A stretch of DNA of 64,000 nt from Nymphaea colorata (lineage: Eukaryota > Streptophyta > Magnoliopsida > Nymphaeales > Nymphaeaceae): the NCBI RefSeq assembly GCF_008831285.2, contig NC_045138.2:33575934-33639933 (forward strand), given 5' to 3'. The position numbers and the translations under genes were made by a program. The notes beneath the pieces were generated by a model that was given only the letters and a program-made list of their open reading frames with translations, was not told the origin of the DNA and made no database searches. This document shows positions 48,501-61,414 of the stretch, in pieces. Every line of letters starts with the position of its first letter. The stretch's first letter is position 1.

Positions 48501-51500
48501 TGTCCCTTCTATTTCTGCGTAAAACTCAGAGACATGGGTTCCAATGGCACCTTCAATTCATGCTCCCTACTTTGTTTGTGATTTTTGGTGGAACAGTCGA
48601 GGCTGGTGGCATAATGAACAGCAGGTCCTTTAATATCGACTACTTTCCCAAAATTTTATGATTTATTAAAATCTGTTCGACTTTTTAAGTCTTTTTATAT
48701 ATAGATGCGTGTGTGGCGTGAAGCAGAACATAAAATAAAAGAAATGGCCAACTGGTTACCTGTGGCTTCAGTTTCACATTAGGAACTCAAAACAATCCGG
48801 CTAGTTTGGTGACAAAAATCGCATGTTGCCCACTGAAAGTAGTGAGGTGCATGGACATCGTGTTCCAATGGACGGCCGGCTTTGAAGAATACTCGGCGGT
48901 CTGGCAAAACCTTGATACAAGGTTTATAGTTTCCGATCTGCACCTGAATCCTTCTTCCAAATGGATACGGCAGATCGAGTCATCATTGCCGACCTTAGTA
49001 GCGGAGACCACATTCTCTACTGTTCCAGGAGTTTTTTTCTGTAGTATTTAGCACTTGGTTGTTCTTCTGCAAGAAAATTCTTTCAAATAAACACGATCAA
49101 TCGCTTGAACTAACAGGAGAAGAAGAAATTAAAGAGATTGAACCAATCAAAATAAGTACAAGGCTCAATTCGATGTGGTGGCTGTTCTTTGGTCTTCAGT
49201 AACAGCAAAAGAAAAGAAAAAGCATGAAGTTTATGGTTGAGCTGAGGAGTGAGGGTTCCCCAAAGGTGCTGTTTATTGGACCCACATGGCATGTTTCCAG
49301 TGTTGGAATGAACACTTTATCTAGAGACCTTCTGTCTCAACCGTATACTCCACAAATCAAACAATTGTTGGATGAAGAATCGAACACATTCTCCGACTTT
49401 GTCATGGAGACTAGTCTGTGCCTTGTCTAGCTATGAGGCAGAGGAATAGGAAATGAACATGGTATGGTCGGAAGACAACGGCAGCGAAGTTATTTCATAA
49501 TTCCAAAATAGTTTCTGTCATTTATTTAATAGTAGTAAGTAAACCATTGTTCTGTAGATTACGATTGCATATATTTTAGAAAAAGAATGATGATCATACG
49601 TCCGGAGTCGAATTAACTATCTTCTATTCCGGCCGATAAACTTTTCAGATGCGGATCTGCAGTAGACAACATAACAGATTGAAATTTTGTTTTACGCTAT
49701 ATTATATTTTAAAAAATGAGGCTATTAAGTGATTTACTCTTCGAATGTTTTTCCGTAATGAAAAAAAAAAAAAGGAAGCTACAAGTTCCTGATTAATGGG
49801 CGCTCAGCAGCCTAAATGCTGAAACCTAAACCAGGGAAAAAAAAAATAAAAGAAAAGGAACACTTCCTTTTTTTCTTGTTTCAAACACTGCCTGGTGAAT
49901 TTTGTCCTGACAATCTCAAGAAAAAGGCGAAACTTGGTTCCTCTCAAATCGGTGAGGAGTTTCATCGACTAACAAAATATATTAATAACAGGGCGACTTT
50001 TTCTCCTTGGAGCATTAATTTGCAAACATGCAACATTTTCAACATGGCGCATTCGGCAACTCGGTTCAACCACAGAAAGCAGTGAGAAACTGGAAAAAAA
50101 GGAAAGGAAAAAGAAAGAGGCCTCTCAGCTCGATTGCACAAACAAAAGAAACACATTAACACCAAGAATCTGAACAATCTAGCGGCCAATGCTCAATGTC
50201 ACAGCGGAGATGCTGTCGCTGCTGTCCTTTGGCATTTCATGAAACCTGGTTTTGTCCTCATCTTGAACAATAATGACGGAACCTCTCTCTCTTCCTGCTT
50301 ACTGCATGTTTGGCTAACTTCTTGTCGGGGCTCCATTTTTGGAAGTAATTGTATGTGGCTACATGAAAAGAACCACTGTCTTTTCAAACACGCATTCGTC
50401 TAAACACCACATAATTCTCTCCCTCTCTTGTTTGCTTATGTGAATGAGATGTTCATTTTTTGCAGCAAGTATCGTCGAAGAGTTTCATCACCTTCGGGAA
50501 CCGTATGGCCTGTATCTAGACAAAAAAGTTTCCGTGACGAATGCTCGTTTGCATAATATTTCCATGGAACATTCATCTTTTCTGCCTTCAATATAGACAC
50601 GCATCAAACACTTTCGATCACAATTATACTCTACCGAACCATTCAAGCGGAAATCACGAGTGACAAACACATACGGCGCACAGTGAACATTATAACTGCA
50701 AAGATACGAAACAGAGACTACGCTTGACAACAGTTTATGCATATATCAGGAATCCACCATACACCCAACTATATCACAAGCTTTTGCAGTATGGTACGAT
50801 TATAAAACAAAAAGACAAACCCTTATCTCCAGTTGTATAGATTTAGAAAATGGGGACAAGGCACCGATCTTCTCCAAATCGAACGGTGTCTAAATTGTCT
50901 GAAAAGAGAACAGTATGCCACATTGGTAGCGGATACCACTGCTGACACAGACGGGCAATTGTTTAAACCATTGGGCTCACTTTGCTCCTTACTGCTGCCC
51001 CAAGTTTTATTTTCCATTCCATTGTTCACTTCCTGACTCAGCAGCATTAAAACGCACGTTGTTTGCCTGGTCATCCGTTCCCAAATTAGCTTCTCTTTTA
51101 TAGATTCCCAATTGAATAAGCAATAAAGCTGTTTTTCCTGTAATGGAAAGGGTTCAACAAATTCTTCCAGTTGAAAAGGTGATTGCTCAACCGCTGTTTC
51201 AATACTCTTTCTGGCCAATACTGCACACTTTCCTATCTCAAAAATAGAGCGCCACACTATATTTTGAGGGCCCTTTCATTAATCAGCTCAAGTTTATAAG
51301 ATCATCGAAATAGTGACCAGTTTTTTTTAAAACAGCAAAATGGTGAAAAACTTATTCTCAATGTAGTGGTGCAGTGGATGATTCCCCTCTACACTATATC
51401 AGCCCACTCGAGAGACAGGTACTTGAAAAGTGTGAGCATCTCCTGGTGCCCAACAATCAGAGGACATGGTGAATACGAATGAAACCTCTTTAGAAAATAA

Positions 51501-52353
51501 AACGGTTATGACGACGAATGAAAATTTACACATTTAAAGAAGAAGATGATTCAAGTGCCCACACCCACAGGAATGGGAACATGCACTGTTTGTGAACAAC
51601 AAATTTTACATGCGAAACAGGCCTTTGCTTTTCTTTGAAAATAAAAACCTATGCAGGCTCCATCAGTTTCATGAAGCACGACGAAGGCTACCATTTACTG
51701 ATGACCAAGGGCTGTTCAAATCGAAGCATCTGAGCATGAGGAGATCAGGAACATACTAAAAGAAACGCGCTGCAGATTCTTGCAAGTGAAACACATCAAA
51801 TAATTTCTGCATCGACCCCAACGGCAGAACACAATTACAAGCTTGTAACAAATTCCAACTTGATTTATAATTTCCTTGCAGAGAAAACACAGAATATTCT
51901 GTTATTGACATGAAAAGAGAAAGTAACTGCAGCATTGTCTTAAGAAACAGCAGGAAACTCTTGTGATTTTGGAAAAATATAGCACTTCCATGCATCTATC
52001 AAGTCTAATGTGTCCCTTCGTTTGTAGGAGAGAAAATCATGAATTTTGAAAAATAAAAGACCTTTTCAAAGAGCAATGATACTTGGAGAACTTTATTTTT
52101 ACAAACAATACCTGGACAAATCTTCTTTGATATTGCCCACAGGAGACAAAGTAGTCTGAATCCACTGCATAACGAATAGGAAATATGCTGAAAGCCTAAA
52201 CTTCTCGAACGTAGAGAGCCATAAGCCTCGGGATGTTTCCATTGCATCCCTTTTGAGGACAACATAATTCACAGTATTAGAAGAAGGTGAATTTGAGATA
52301 CACAATGAAGCTACACTCTCAGAAAAAACATGTTAATTCTATAACATTATACA

Positions 52354-52384
52354 AAAATAAATAAATAAATAAATAAATAAATAA
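52354..52384 (+). repeat. (AAAT)n microsatellite
   Basis: About seven AAAT units. Confidence 0.95.
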
Positions 52385-53074
52385 AACAAAGATTAACCAT
52401 CTCACACGAGTCATCAGTTATTGGTGGATGCTCAAACATTTTTCCCATCAATACTTTACGCTTCCTGCCAGTACATTGTGCACGAAGTTCAGCACAGCAC
52501 AAACTATTTCCTGACTCGCACCTGACCCACCGGTTGTCGCTCAGATATTAAATCGATAACAAGAATTCATCATGTCAAAAATTAGGAAAACAAACGGTAA
52601 CAATAACAATAACACTTCAACTTTATATTGCAACTAGCAGTCATAATTACAATGTAGATATATATTAAAACATAAAAGGAAACCCATGATCCTTCCCATA
52701 CTCATCAATTGGCCTTTTACTCAGTTGCGCTCACATTGAATATATACATAAAGTTGAGCAGACAAAATTTGGTCATCCCCGACTACATACATTGGAACAA
52801 GAAAATGAAAATAGCTTGAATTCTATTCTAAGAAGGAACTCGAGACCGCATTTTACATAGCAAAATGGACCGTGTTAAGTACATTTCTTTGCACAGCAGG
52901 GCAGGGGAAAACAATAAACAGAATTTCTGCTATTCCAACAAACAGGGGCAAGGAAAATCTCCATTGTACAGCAAGCATGAACCTCCTCACCTCAGGAACA
53001 AGCTTTGCAGGTACCACCAAACAAAACTACCAGTTAGAGCCCACTCCCCAGCAAAAAAACGGCAATAATAACCG

Positions 53075-54250
53075 TCACGAGCCATCCCTGCACCTTTCCA
53101 ATGCTTGAATTAGGATAGAGGCGTTCCTCTTCACCTTCCCGTTCTCATCCCCAATGAACTCCAAGCAGGATTCATAGACTCCCTCCCTTTTTGCTGCCGC
53201 GGCGAAGCTCTCACTGTGCGAGCATATGGAACTTAGTGCAGCTAAAGCGTGTTCCCGCCGGCTCTGCGGCCGCCCGTCCTTCAGGATCCTGGATAGCACC
53301 TGAACGCCACCTCTGCAATTCCGGATTGCCTCCCGTCCCTCGGCACACCTCGAAAGCAGGCTGAGCACCTCCACCGGGCGCTCCATCGACTCCTCGGCCG
53401 CGGCCAGGGCCAGCAGAATGGGCACGGCACCGGCATCCACCGCTCTCCGCTTGTTATCAGGGAACGAGCACAGAGTCGACAGCGCTGTGGCTGCCTCCCT
53501 CTTTCCTTTCAAATTCCCGTCCCTCAGCAGCTCCACTAGCGACTCGACGGCCCCTGGGTACCGGCCAATGGTCCCCTTGTTGACCTCCACGATGGCGAGG
53601 CTGGTGATGATGGTGGCCGAGAGCGCACGGGCGGCCGGGAAGCCCGAGGAGAGAGCAGCCACGACGGGGCCGAGGGCGCCTTCGGCCACGAGTCCCACCT
53701 TGTTGTCGTCATCGAGGGAGAGGTTGAAGAGGACGGAGAGGGCAGAATCCTGGAGCTGGGGGTCGGAGGCACATAGTAGAATGGCGGAGGCGCCGCCGGA
53801 GTCCGTAAGAATCTGCCGGAAGTTGACGTCGTATTTGGAGGGCCGGCGGAGGAGGGAGAGGGCGTCGAGCTTAGAAGAGGTGGGGGACTCCGGCGAGGCG
53901 AGGGTAGAAACTAACTGTTTGACCTTTTGCCTCTGAGAGGACGGGTAAGATTGGAGGGTACCGGCCGCCGTGGTGGCAGAGGCGGAGATGGTGGCGGGGA
54001 GTGTGGGCGAGAGGGATATGTGATGGGCCTGGGCGAAGTGAGAGATGAGGGAGCGAAGAGCGTAGTTGGGGATGAGAGAGGGTCGTGGAGGGAGAGGTGT
54101 CTGGGTGATGGGGCAGGTCCGGTGGCCTGTGTCGAGCCACCGCTGGATGGAGGAGCGGTCGAAGGTGTAGCCGGAGCAGAGGATGACGGGGTCGGACATG
54201 ATCTCATGTGATATTGGGCAACAAAAATCCTCCGGAAGTTGGGTCTCCAT
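53075..54250 (-). CDS. U-box/ARM-repeat E3 ubiquitin ligase, PUB8-like
   Basis: Intronless, 391 residues. Residues 5-75 are a U-box: PEDFCCPISHEIMSDPVIL, then GYTFDRSSIQRWL, HRTCPITQ and LIPNYALRSLI. U-box proteins recruit ubiquitin-charged E2 enzymes; this fold lacks the zinc ligands of RING domains. From about residue 110 to the end are leucine- and alanine-rich helical ARM repeats (LFNLSLDDDNKVGLVAEGAL, EAATALSTLCSFPDNKRRAV), which normally bind the substrate. Length and domain order fit Arabidopsis PUB8 better than the longer PUB proteins. The coding sequence is GC-rich in third positions, unlike the flanks. A GA-rich tract lies upstream in the likely 5' UTR or promoter. The substrate is unknown. 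ATG 54250 is the only sensible start, just ahead of the U-box. Confidence 0.93.
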   Translation of the reverse strand: METQLPEDFCCPISHEIMSDPVILCSGYTFDRSSIQRWLDTGHRTCPITQTPLPPRPSLIPNYALRSLISHFAQAHHISLSPTLPATISASATTAAGTLQSYPSSQRQKVKQLVSTLASPESPTSSKLDALSLLRRPSKYDVNFRQILTDSGGASAILLCASDPQLQDSALSVLFNLSLDDDNKVGLVAEGALGPVVAALSSGFPAARALSATIITSLAIVEVNKGTIGRYPGAVESLVELLRDGNLKGKREAATALSTLCSFPDNKRRAVDAGAVPILLALAAAEESMERPVEVLSLLSRCAEGREAIRNCRGGVQVLSRILKDGRPQSRREHALAALSSICSHSESFAAAAKREGVYESCLEFIGDENGKVKRNASILIQALERCRDGS

Positions 54251-54402
54251 CTTGGCCTTCCTCCTTCACCTTCCACCTTCTTTTCCCTTTTCTCCACTTA
54301 TCTGGTTCTTCTTCTCCTTTGCTCTTTGTTCGTGGAGCCCAGAGAGAGAGAGTAAGATTACTCAGACTTTAAAGCTCCTTCCTCCTTCGCCTGCGCGCCT
54401 GC

Positions 54403-54406
<4 letters not shown>

Positions 54407-54433
<27 letters not shown>
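54407..54433 (+). repeat. (AG)n tract in the U-box gene 5' region
   Basis: About 13 AG units, 155-185 nt upstream of the U-box ATG; read on the gene strand it is a (CT)n tract. More GA-rich sequence flanks it on both sides. Such tracts occur in plant 5' leaders and are bound by BBR/BPC factors; use here is inferred. Confidence 0.9.
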
Positions 54434-55944
54434 CCTCGTTGGCGTTTGCCCCTGTGTGGTGCGGAGTCTGCAGAGACAGAAAGAGAGAGGGAGAAGAAGG
54501 AGAGAGAGGGGCTTTGCTTGATTTTACCGTACAAGGTGGGTTGGGCTTATAATTGCGGCCGACGGCAATTTTGTAATGACGCAAACGCCCTCGGTACAAA
54601 GTATCGACTCGGCCACCAATTCGGAACACGTTGATAGATGGACCGGACTAATCTTAAAGTAGAACGGGATTCAAATCTGAAATCCGATAATAAAAATTTA
54701 ACAGGATTCTAAAACCAATTGAATCCATTAGGAAAATCGATTTCATTTATTGATTAGGTTCAGTTTTCATTATCAAATCTGACAAATCAGATCCAGATTT
54801 AAAAATAGCAATACTAGATTTTCTACTTGAACTTTTTACTATAGCAAATTCCTTTTTCTTTGTGATTTTATGTTTTTTTATTTCGCTTTCACGCTCGGCG
54901 GCTGTAGCAATCAAGGTTTAAAGATCTCGTGTGAATACAACCCAAGAACCGAGAGTTCAACGAAGGGAAAAAAGAAAAAAAGAGAGTTCCAAAGAAAAGT
55001 CGTAAGAACGATATTGAATGGGAGTATCGAAGAAAAAAAGGTTTTTTTGAAAGAGTAGAAACAAGACCCTTGCAATTGTTTTATGAGAGGGCTAAATTAT
55101 GTTTTCAAAATTTTAATAGGAGAAAACTATAATTCTTTTAAAAAAATGTATAGAAGAAATAAAATTTTTTAAAATTTACATGTGAATTTTTTTTATGAGA
55201 ATTGAGAAAACCACACTCCAGTTGGGGGACTTTATAGTCCACCTTTCCACTGTTTAGACTTAACTTTTTTAGTTGAAATACGTCAAGAATTCAATAATTT
55301 AGTGTTGCCTAACTTAGGCTTGGGCTTACTAGGGGTAGGCCCTGAACCTTTTTTTTTTTAAATAAATAAATTAGTTCATGTTGCCTTTCGGCTTTTAAGA
55401 TTTTTTTTTTTCTTTTTCATTGATTAGATGAGCATGTAATATGTAGGGATTGACAAGTCCAACCGTGAGTTTGCACTTGGAGACAAACTTTTTCTTTTGC
55501 TATTTTAAATATAGTCGACTGCCTGCTTTGCTCCCTTGACTAAGTTTTACGAAAATGAGGTTTCTATTATATTACTCGAAAAATAATTGCTCGGTAGCTA
55601 CTTAGGCATCGTTTTGTCAACTCATTTCCTCTCTCTTTTAATTGTGACGTTTTTGTTTTTGAAAAAAAAAAAGTGACGAATAAAAAATCAGAAAGTAATT
55701 TCAGATACCAAGACAAGCACAGGAGATTTATCAACAGAAATATCGCAAGAATGCTTATTAAATCAGAAAAAACATATAAAAAAAGAATTATATATATATT
55801 AAAAAGGCCTTGGTAGTTGGTCGCACGCAGACGCAGCATGCGACTCGGAAGCCACAAATAATCGCGAAAACCGAGACGACTTCGAGGGACAGTTTCGTCA
55901 TTTAGGTACCGTCATAGGCCTATGGTCGCACTTCAGTGACATCA

Positions 55945-55963
55945 GGGAGGGAGGGAGGGAGGG
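55945..55963 (+). repeat. G-quadruplex motif, (GGGA)n
   Basis: Five GGG tracts separated by single A bases. Single-base loops give a very stable quadruplex in vitro, as known for such sequences. Role here unknown. Confidence 0.9.
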
Positions 55964-57021
55964 TCCCCCGACGTAATTTTCCGAAATTCCGGTGGCACAT
56001 TTCCACTTTGACTTTCTTACGTTTCTTGTGGCTCTTAGCGTCTCAACCCTGCGATGCGAGCCCCGCAACGCAACGGTAAAAAAAATGGAAAATCAAGGAG
56101 CTTTTAAAAAACAAAATTCAAGTGAAACCCGAAAGTTTCTTCATATTTTGGAAACCCGCGGGATACAGAAAGGACTTTTGGCCCCAAATAGATTGTCAGA
56201 GAATTATGAACCAACACGAAACGCTGCTTTTTTGTTTCATGGTTCCAATCTTTCCATCTAGATTCGACCAAACGTCTAACAGTCAATCAAAACATGGATA
56301 CTTGTATTATTTTTTAATAGAAACGAACGTGCAGAATTAGTTTGCTTTCACATCTCCTATTTGAAATGTTGAACGAGTAGGGGGTGGGACACAAAACGTT
56401 TCAAAATAAAAGAAATTGGTGGTGGAGTGTGGTTGTAATTATTTTTCCTAAACTAAACTCGCTTCACTTGCCCATGAGAGAAAAAGAAGTCGAGTTCGAT
56501 TAACAGATAGAATATTAGAATCAGCTTTCTGAGAGAACATACAATGACGTCGAAAATTGTAAAACTGGGGGGCGGAGAAGAGAAAAGTTTGACAATGGAG
56601 GGGAAGCATTAAGCAAAGCCCGTGATCCGTTAGGTCTGCCTCGGGCGGACGCTTCCAGAACCCCAGCATTTCCGCGTCGTCCAAACCGCCACCAGAAACC
56701 CACTGAATTACAAAACTAACACCACTTTCTCGCTCGCGGAAGGAGAACTCTGCACGCAATTCCGCGGGATTCGATCTCGGGGCGTCGGTGAGCCAGCAAC
56801 CATTGTCCATTGACCGTGACGGTGACGTTGCATGATCGGTGGGCCACAGACGTTCTCCGTCCAAATCATCGGGGAGTTTTCCGTAAATTCGCGAATTCAT
56901 TTAAAAGTGGCGTTGGCGTTAAAAATAGTTGCCGTTGAAAATAAACGGGATATGGCGGTCCCTGCCTTCGAGGGGCGTTCTTGTCGTTTTCTGTGATCTG
57001 GCTTGGACCCGATCCGGTTTC

Positions 57022-57044
57022 GGGTCGGGTCGGGTCGGGTCGGG
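57022..57044 (+). repeat. G-quadruplex motif, (GGGTC)n
   Basis: Five GGG tracts separated by TC. Forms a short pentanucleotide microsatellite. Confidence 0.9.
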
Positions 57045-57857
57045 TCTCCGCTGCAAAACGCTTGTGTCGAATCGCTTGAATTTGGATGCAAATCAAATCC
57101 AGATCCACCTTAAATAGGAGTGACAATTATTACTCCGTTCTTTTCGCAATTGAATTTTACGGAACGCAATTTACGGCGGTGGCGGAGTCTGGTGCCCGTT
57201 CAGTTGCTGCAGAATTTTCAGTTTTGCCCCTCATATTTCAGCGGTATTGTAAACACAGATCACTTGTGTTGTTTGAGAAACATTCCTACAAAGACACAAT
57301 TATTGTTTATTACGCTTCATGCAGTCATATACGCACGCTTCACAGAAAAATCATTGGAGAAGTCTGCGCTCTTTTCTTATCTGCACAGCTTATCTAATGA
57401 GGAGACCAATTTAGTTTTATAAAATACATTTAATTAGAGCTGAGTTCAGTGCAGTTTTATTTTATGTTACTTTTGGCAGCAAGAACATCAACTGTCTTAT
57501 GGATTTGTTTTAAAGATTGAAGTAAGTTTATTGAACAATAGTTCAATCTTTAGGACGGACGGGTTTATGAAAAAAGCACAAAAGATCTTTGCTACCAAAC
57601 CGCCGTTCAAGTATCTATTTTCAAAATTATGTTGATTCACTTGCGAATGGAAGAAAGGGAGAGATGAGTCCAAATTCTCCACCTAAAAATATAAAAAGTG
57701 AAGTGTTAGATGGATGGTAGCAGAGTGGAATATGATATATACGTTGGAAAGCGGAGAGACTGGCGACGATTAATGGCGAGGGCAAGGCAAAGCGCGTGGT
57801 TGGAGAGAGTCATAAAGCAGCGGGCTACTTGTTGACTTGAGCGTGAGAGCCCCCGCC

Positions 57858-57980
57858 ATGGAGGAAAAGAAGGAAGGAAGCTTCCCCGCCGACGCGGTTT
57901 CTTATCGGCCACGCCACAAAACCCGCCGGCCTCCTATGTCAAAAACATCCGGCACCACCGGCCCTTCCCCGCCCCTTTGA
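57858..57980 (+). CDS. Candidate small ORF, 40 residues, function unknown
   Basis: ATG in the context CGCCATGG, then 40 codons to TGA. The product starts MEEKKEGSFPADAVSYRPRH and is basic and proline-rich toward the end. I do not recognise it. In favour: a strong initiation context, clearly higher GC than the flanks, and a TATA-like ATATATA near 57735. Against: it is very short, and an upstream ATG at 57772 opens a 20-codon ORF that ends before it. It could be a small peptide gene, a first exon whose splice site I missed, or chance. Confidence 0.25.
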   Translation: MEEKKEGSFPADAVSYRPRHKTRRPPMSKTSGTTGPSPPL

Positions 57981-59943
57981 TTTTGTTTCTTAATCCCAGG
58001 GATTCCAAGGCTCTGTAAATTAGCCGACGGCATTTTTCAATCTACGAGAGATTTTGATTTCTTCAGATACATTCTATTTGATCAAATTCATACCCTTTTT
58101 TTTTTCGCTGGTCTTCTCTAAAACAGACGACGAATTATCAGTCGCTTGTTAAGTTTTGACAAAAGAGAGAGATTTGATTTTCATGTGTTTTTCTTTCTTC
58201 TTCTTCTTCGAGTTACTGAGGTGATGGGCGATCAAATGACAGGCGAGTGTCGAAATAGAAGAACGAAGTAATTCCAAGAGGAAGGAAGAAATTTGTTCAA
58301 TGATTATATGGTTCCTGCATACGACATATAAGCCGCCGTATCCAAGTTACTTTAGCAATGTGTTCGTTTTTCCTAGTACGAGCGACAGTTTATGCTTTCT
58401 CTGGCAGTACCTTTCATCCTTTCGTTTTACGAAATTCCGTCCTAAAATATGACATTCCGGCGCATACGTCCTGCTACTACATTCGATCCTTGAATCAAGG
58501 AAAGAAGCCTTTATCTCGCTGAAAGTTTCATGAATTATTATGATCGAGTCTCTCACTCTCTCTCTCCCCCTTCTCTGTAATCAAATGACGTCAATTATGG
58601 ATCCGACCCAAGTATCTAGATCAAAAAGAGAAGAAGAAAAATTCAGTTGTAGTTTTGAAATTTGGTTTGATAAGTTATTATTATTATTTTTTTATGATAA
58701 GTGGCCTTGCATTAGCTATTCTATTATCATGAAAGGCTAGGTTATGCTACGCTGCCGTAATTACGATCAAGAGTATGCGCATAAGCTTGTTTAGGGAACA
58801 ACCAAGGGATACGTCACGAATTTTTACTATCGAACTTACACCTTCATTCACATCTTGAACAAAAATGGGGCTCTCCGTTCTTTCTCTTTCAATTAATAGT
58901 CTTTGTAATTGGGATAAAATTTTTGTTCGTTTATCGATTTAACAACGCATCCAAATTATCTGAACAGTGTTTGATGATTATACTGAAACCAAGTTAAAAA
59001 TCTATGTTTTTAACTAATAAAAATTAACGCTATGTTTCTTGCAATACTTGAATTTTTTTTTTACCAATTAAACAACACAATTGTGAAGTCAAAATTTATA
59101 TTTTAACAACTAAAAAAAGTTATTAAACGTCCGATATATAGCTGAAAAATATCTTTGTTATTTTCGCCACTGCAAAGATGCGGCGTTTCGCGGGAAGCGG
59201 GGTTTTTCCAGGAGAGAGGGAAGCATGCAGAAGGCTGCCGGGCGATTAGGCAGAAGGGGAAAAAGAAGAGGAAGATGAGTTGCGAAGATGCAAAGAGTCG
59301 TCCTCTACGGGTGCACCATCCATTGGGAAGTTACAGAAAGAGAAGATGGTTCTCCTGCTCAGTGTTTCTTCTAGGAAGAACAGGGGCAAGCGAAGGAAGA
59401 AGATCCACAAGAACAGCCAATCGTGAATGTCATTCTGCTTTTTCCGAACCGAAGGTATGCAGTTAGTCTCTTCCTGCAGCAGCGTGCTCTTCTTTCCGGT
59501 TGTTGCCCGGAGAGGCGAAGACTGACAGAAATGTGCGAGTTATCGAGCTCGATGGGCAGTTATGTCTTCTTCTCTTCACTCCTTAACCTACTTCCCTGGT
59601 TACCGGTGGATTACACTGGCAAATCATGGGTCAGCCACCAGACAATCCGATCTTTACACAGGAGCGAGTCTATCCTTTTGCCAAGGTTGACGATTAAGAG
59701 TCCAGATAAGGGTGCTTCTTGATGTGACTGGTGGCGCTTGTCGTTTTGGTTGCGTACCATTTTCAAAATCAAGACGGTACAGAGGACTAACGTGTTGGGG
59801 ACTGAAGAAACCAGGGCTTGCGTCGCTCCTGGTTTCATTTCTGCCATATTTATATGGACAACTTGGTGAAAGTTTTTCCCTTCTTGATGGAGACACGGAA
59901 GGGGTATGTTTCATGCAGAAATTTCCTTTTGAGTAGTTTTGTT

Positions 59944-60008
59944 TTAACATCCACAAAAGCCCACAATCAGACAGATTACCATCTGATTGTGAGTTTTGTA
60001 GATGTTAA
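59944..60008. repeat. 65-nt hairpin, arms of about 27 nt
   Basis: TTAACATC..ACAAAA..CACAATCAGA (59944-59971) is the reverse complement of 59982-60008 except for one mismatch and one small bulge; the loop is 10 nt. Could be a fold-back element or a small-RNA hairpin. Confidence 0.8.
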
Positions 60009-61350
60009 CTGATGTTTTTCTGCAGTTCCTCTGCTCTAATTCTGGGAAAGAATGATAGTTCCAGGGGTGAAATTTTCGGATGCTCTTATGTCTTTTGTGT
60101 TAGAAAGGAACCACTTCTCCAATTACGTTATTTCACATGGTGTTTGCGTTATGTGTCATTTCCAATGGTTCGCCGTTATATTTGGAAGACTGAACACTAT
60201 CCACCACTTCACGCTGAAATTCACATAAAGTTCAAGATGATGCCTCGAAAGACTACGCCAAGCAATTCTTTTCTGTGAAGGCGAACGATGAAAAATGAGC
60301 CTCGGTCGAGGAGCTGTCTATAGTATACAGAGTCTGGGAGACAAAGACTGAAAGTAACATCAATTATCAAAAAGTAGCAATAGAGAATTGCGGACAACAA
60401 AGAAAATGAAACAGTTGAAATAGTGCGAGTCAGAGAAATTAATGAGGACTTACCATTTTCAGTGGCCAAGATTGTAGAACAGCCTGCGAAGACACCTGAT
60501 ACGACCATTGGTTAAGAAATTCTGGACAGATACTGAAAGAGAAAGGACAAACCGCATTCTGCAAGAGCAAATAAAACACAAAGAACAGATGCCACCGATC
60601 AAATCGTTTGAGCGGAGAAATGGTAACGCTAGACGTGCAGATCAACGTTCAGATTAATGATTAAACACAACAATTGAGTTGTTTAACCGCAACCTCAAAT
60701 ACGAGGCTTACGAAGTCATCAAGCTGATGCATTATTTTCCATCTCATAATATAGAATCCAAAGTACCGGATGGTTCATGTGGTCAGGGGATTTTCTATAT
60801 TATATTACATAAAGAAAGCCCTTTTATATTACATCAAGCTGTTCAGGTGCTTCACCTACATAACTACACGCGTTTGAGATGCTTAATTACTTTCTTTCTT
60901 TTTTGAATTGTTTGTGGTGAATCATCAGGAGATTTCTGGAAATGGAATAGTTAATGCCACTACTTTCTCTACAAAATTCTCATTTTTCTTTGATTCTTTG
61001 TCGCAGATTATCGACAAGGCTATATATGCGAAACTAATTTGCTACATAGTTCAACAAGAGAAGGTGTGTCGTATCATTTTCCTTGCATAATTGTGTTTGC
61101 ACAACGTAACTTATTATGTGATCGACTAAGTTAGAAGGACATCGTGACAACAGGAGGAGGTTCTATTTTCCAAGTCATAAATTTGGAAACTGCTGTGTGG
61201 CCTAATATCAGTTGTTAAAGTTCGTTCATCCATCGTACTCATGGTGTGTAGTTCTCCATTGAATCAACATGATATTCGGATGTTCACAAGCTTTTGTGGG
61301 CACGACCTGTTTTATACATTTTCATTTTCTGAAAGGCTGTAGTAACGGTA

Positions 61351-61414
61351 GAGGGCGTTTGATGACAGGAATACTGCGTTCTTTGGAATGCAGTTCCTCT
61401 GATCAAACTACCTC
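61351..61414. repeat. 64-nt fold-back element
   Basis: Arms 61351-61381 and 61385-61414 share GAGG, GTTTGAT, AGGAA, CTGC and TTC with a few mismatches, and have almost no loop. The same right-arm sequence recurs at about 62136-62158, and the first 14 nt recur at 21310-21323, so this is a dispersed short element. Confidence 0.7.

Larger units (their letters stand above)
45409..53074. other. Gene-poor intergenic region
   Basis: About 7.7 kb. Near 45960-46200 a GC-rich, CpG-rich island stands out, followed by a TATA-like TATAAATTA near 46386, but no convincing coding sequence follows. The rest is AT-rich with poly-A/T runs. Open frames at 48806-49051, 49224-49430 and 50823-51257 match nothing I recognise. 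An (AAAT)n tract lies at 52354-52384. Confidence 0.5.

Noticed and set aside
50823-51257. 144-codon open frame on the minus strand
   Set aside because: No recognisable family, no clear promoter or splice context. Left as unassigned.
53418-54297. Multiple open frames overlapping the U-box gene on both strands
   Set aside because: Pro/Ala/Arg/Ser-rich shadows of a GC-rich gene.
59155-60278. Cluster of 60-100-codon open frames suggesting a multi-exon gene
   Set aside because: No frame joins across plausible splice sites into a recognisable protein; kept only as a note in the intergenic entry.
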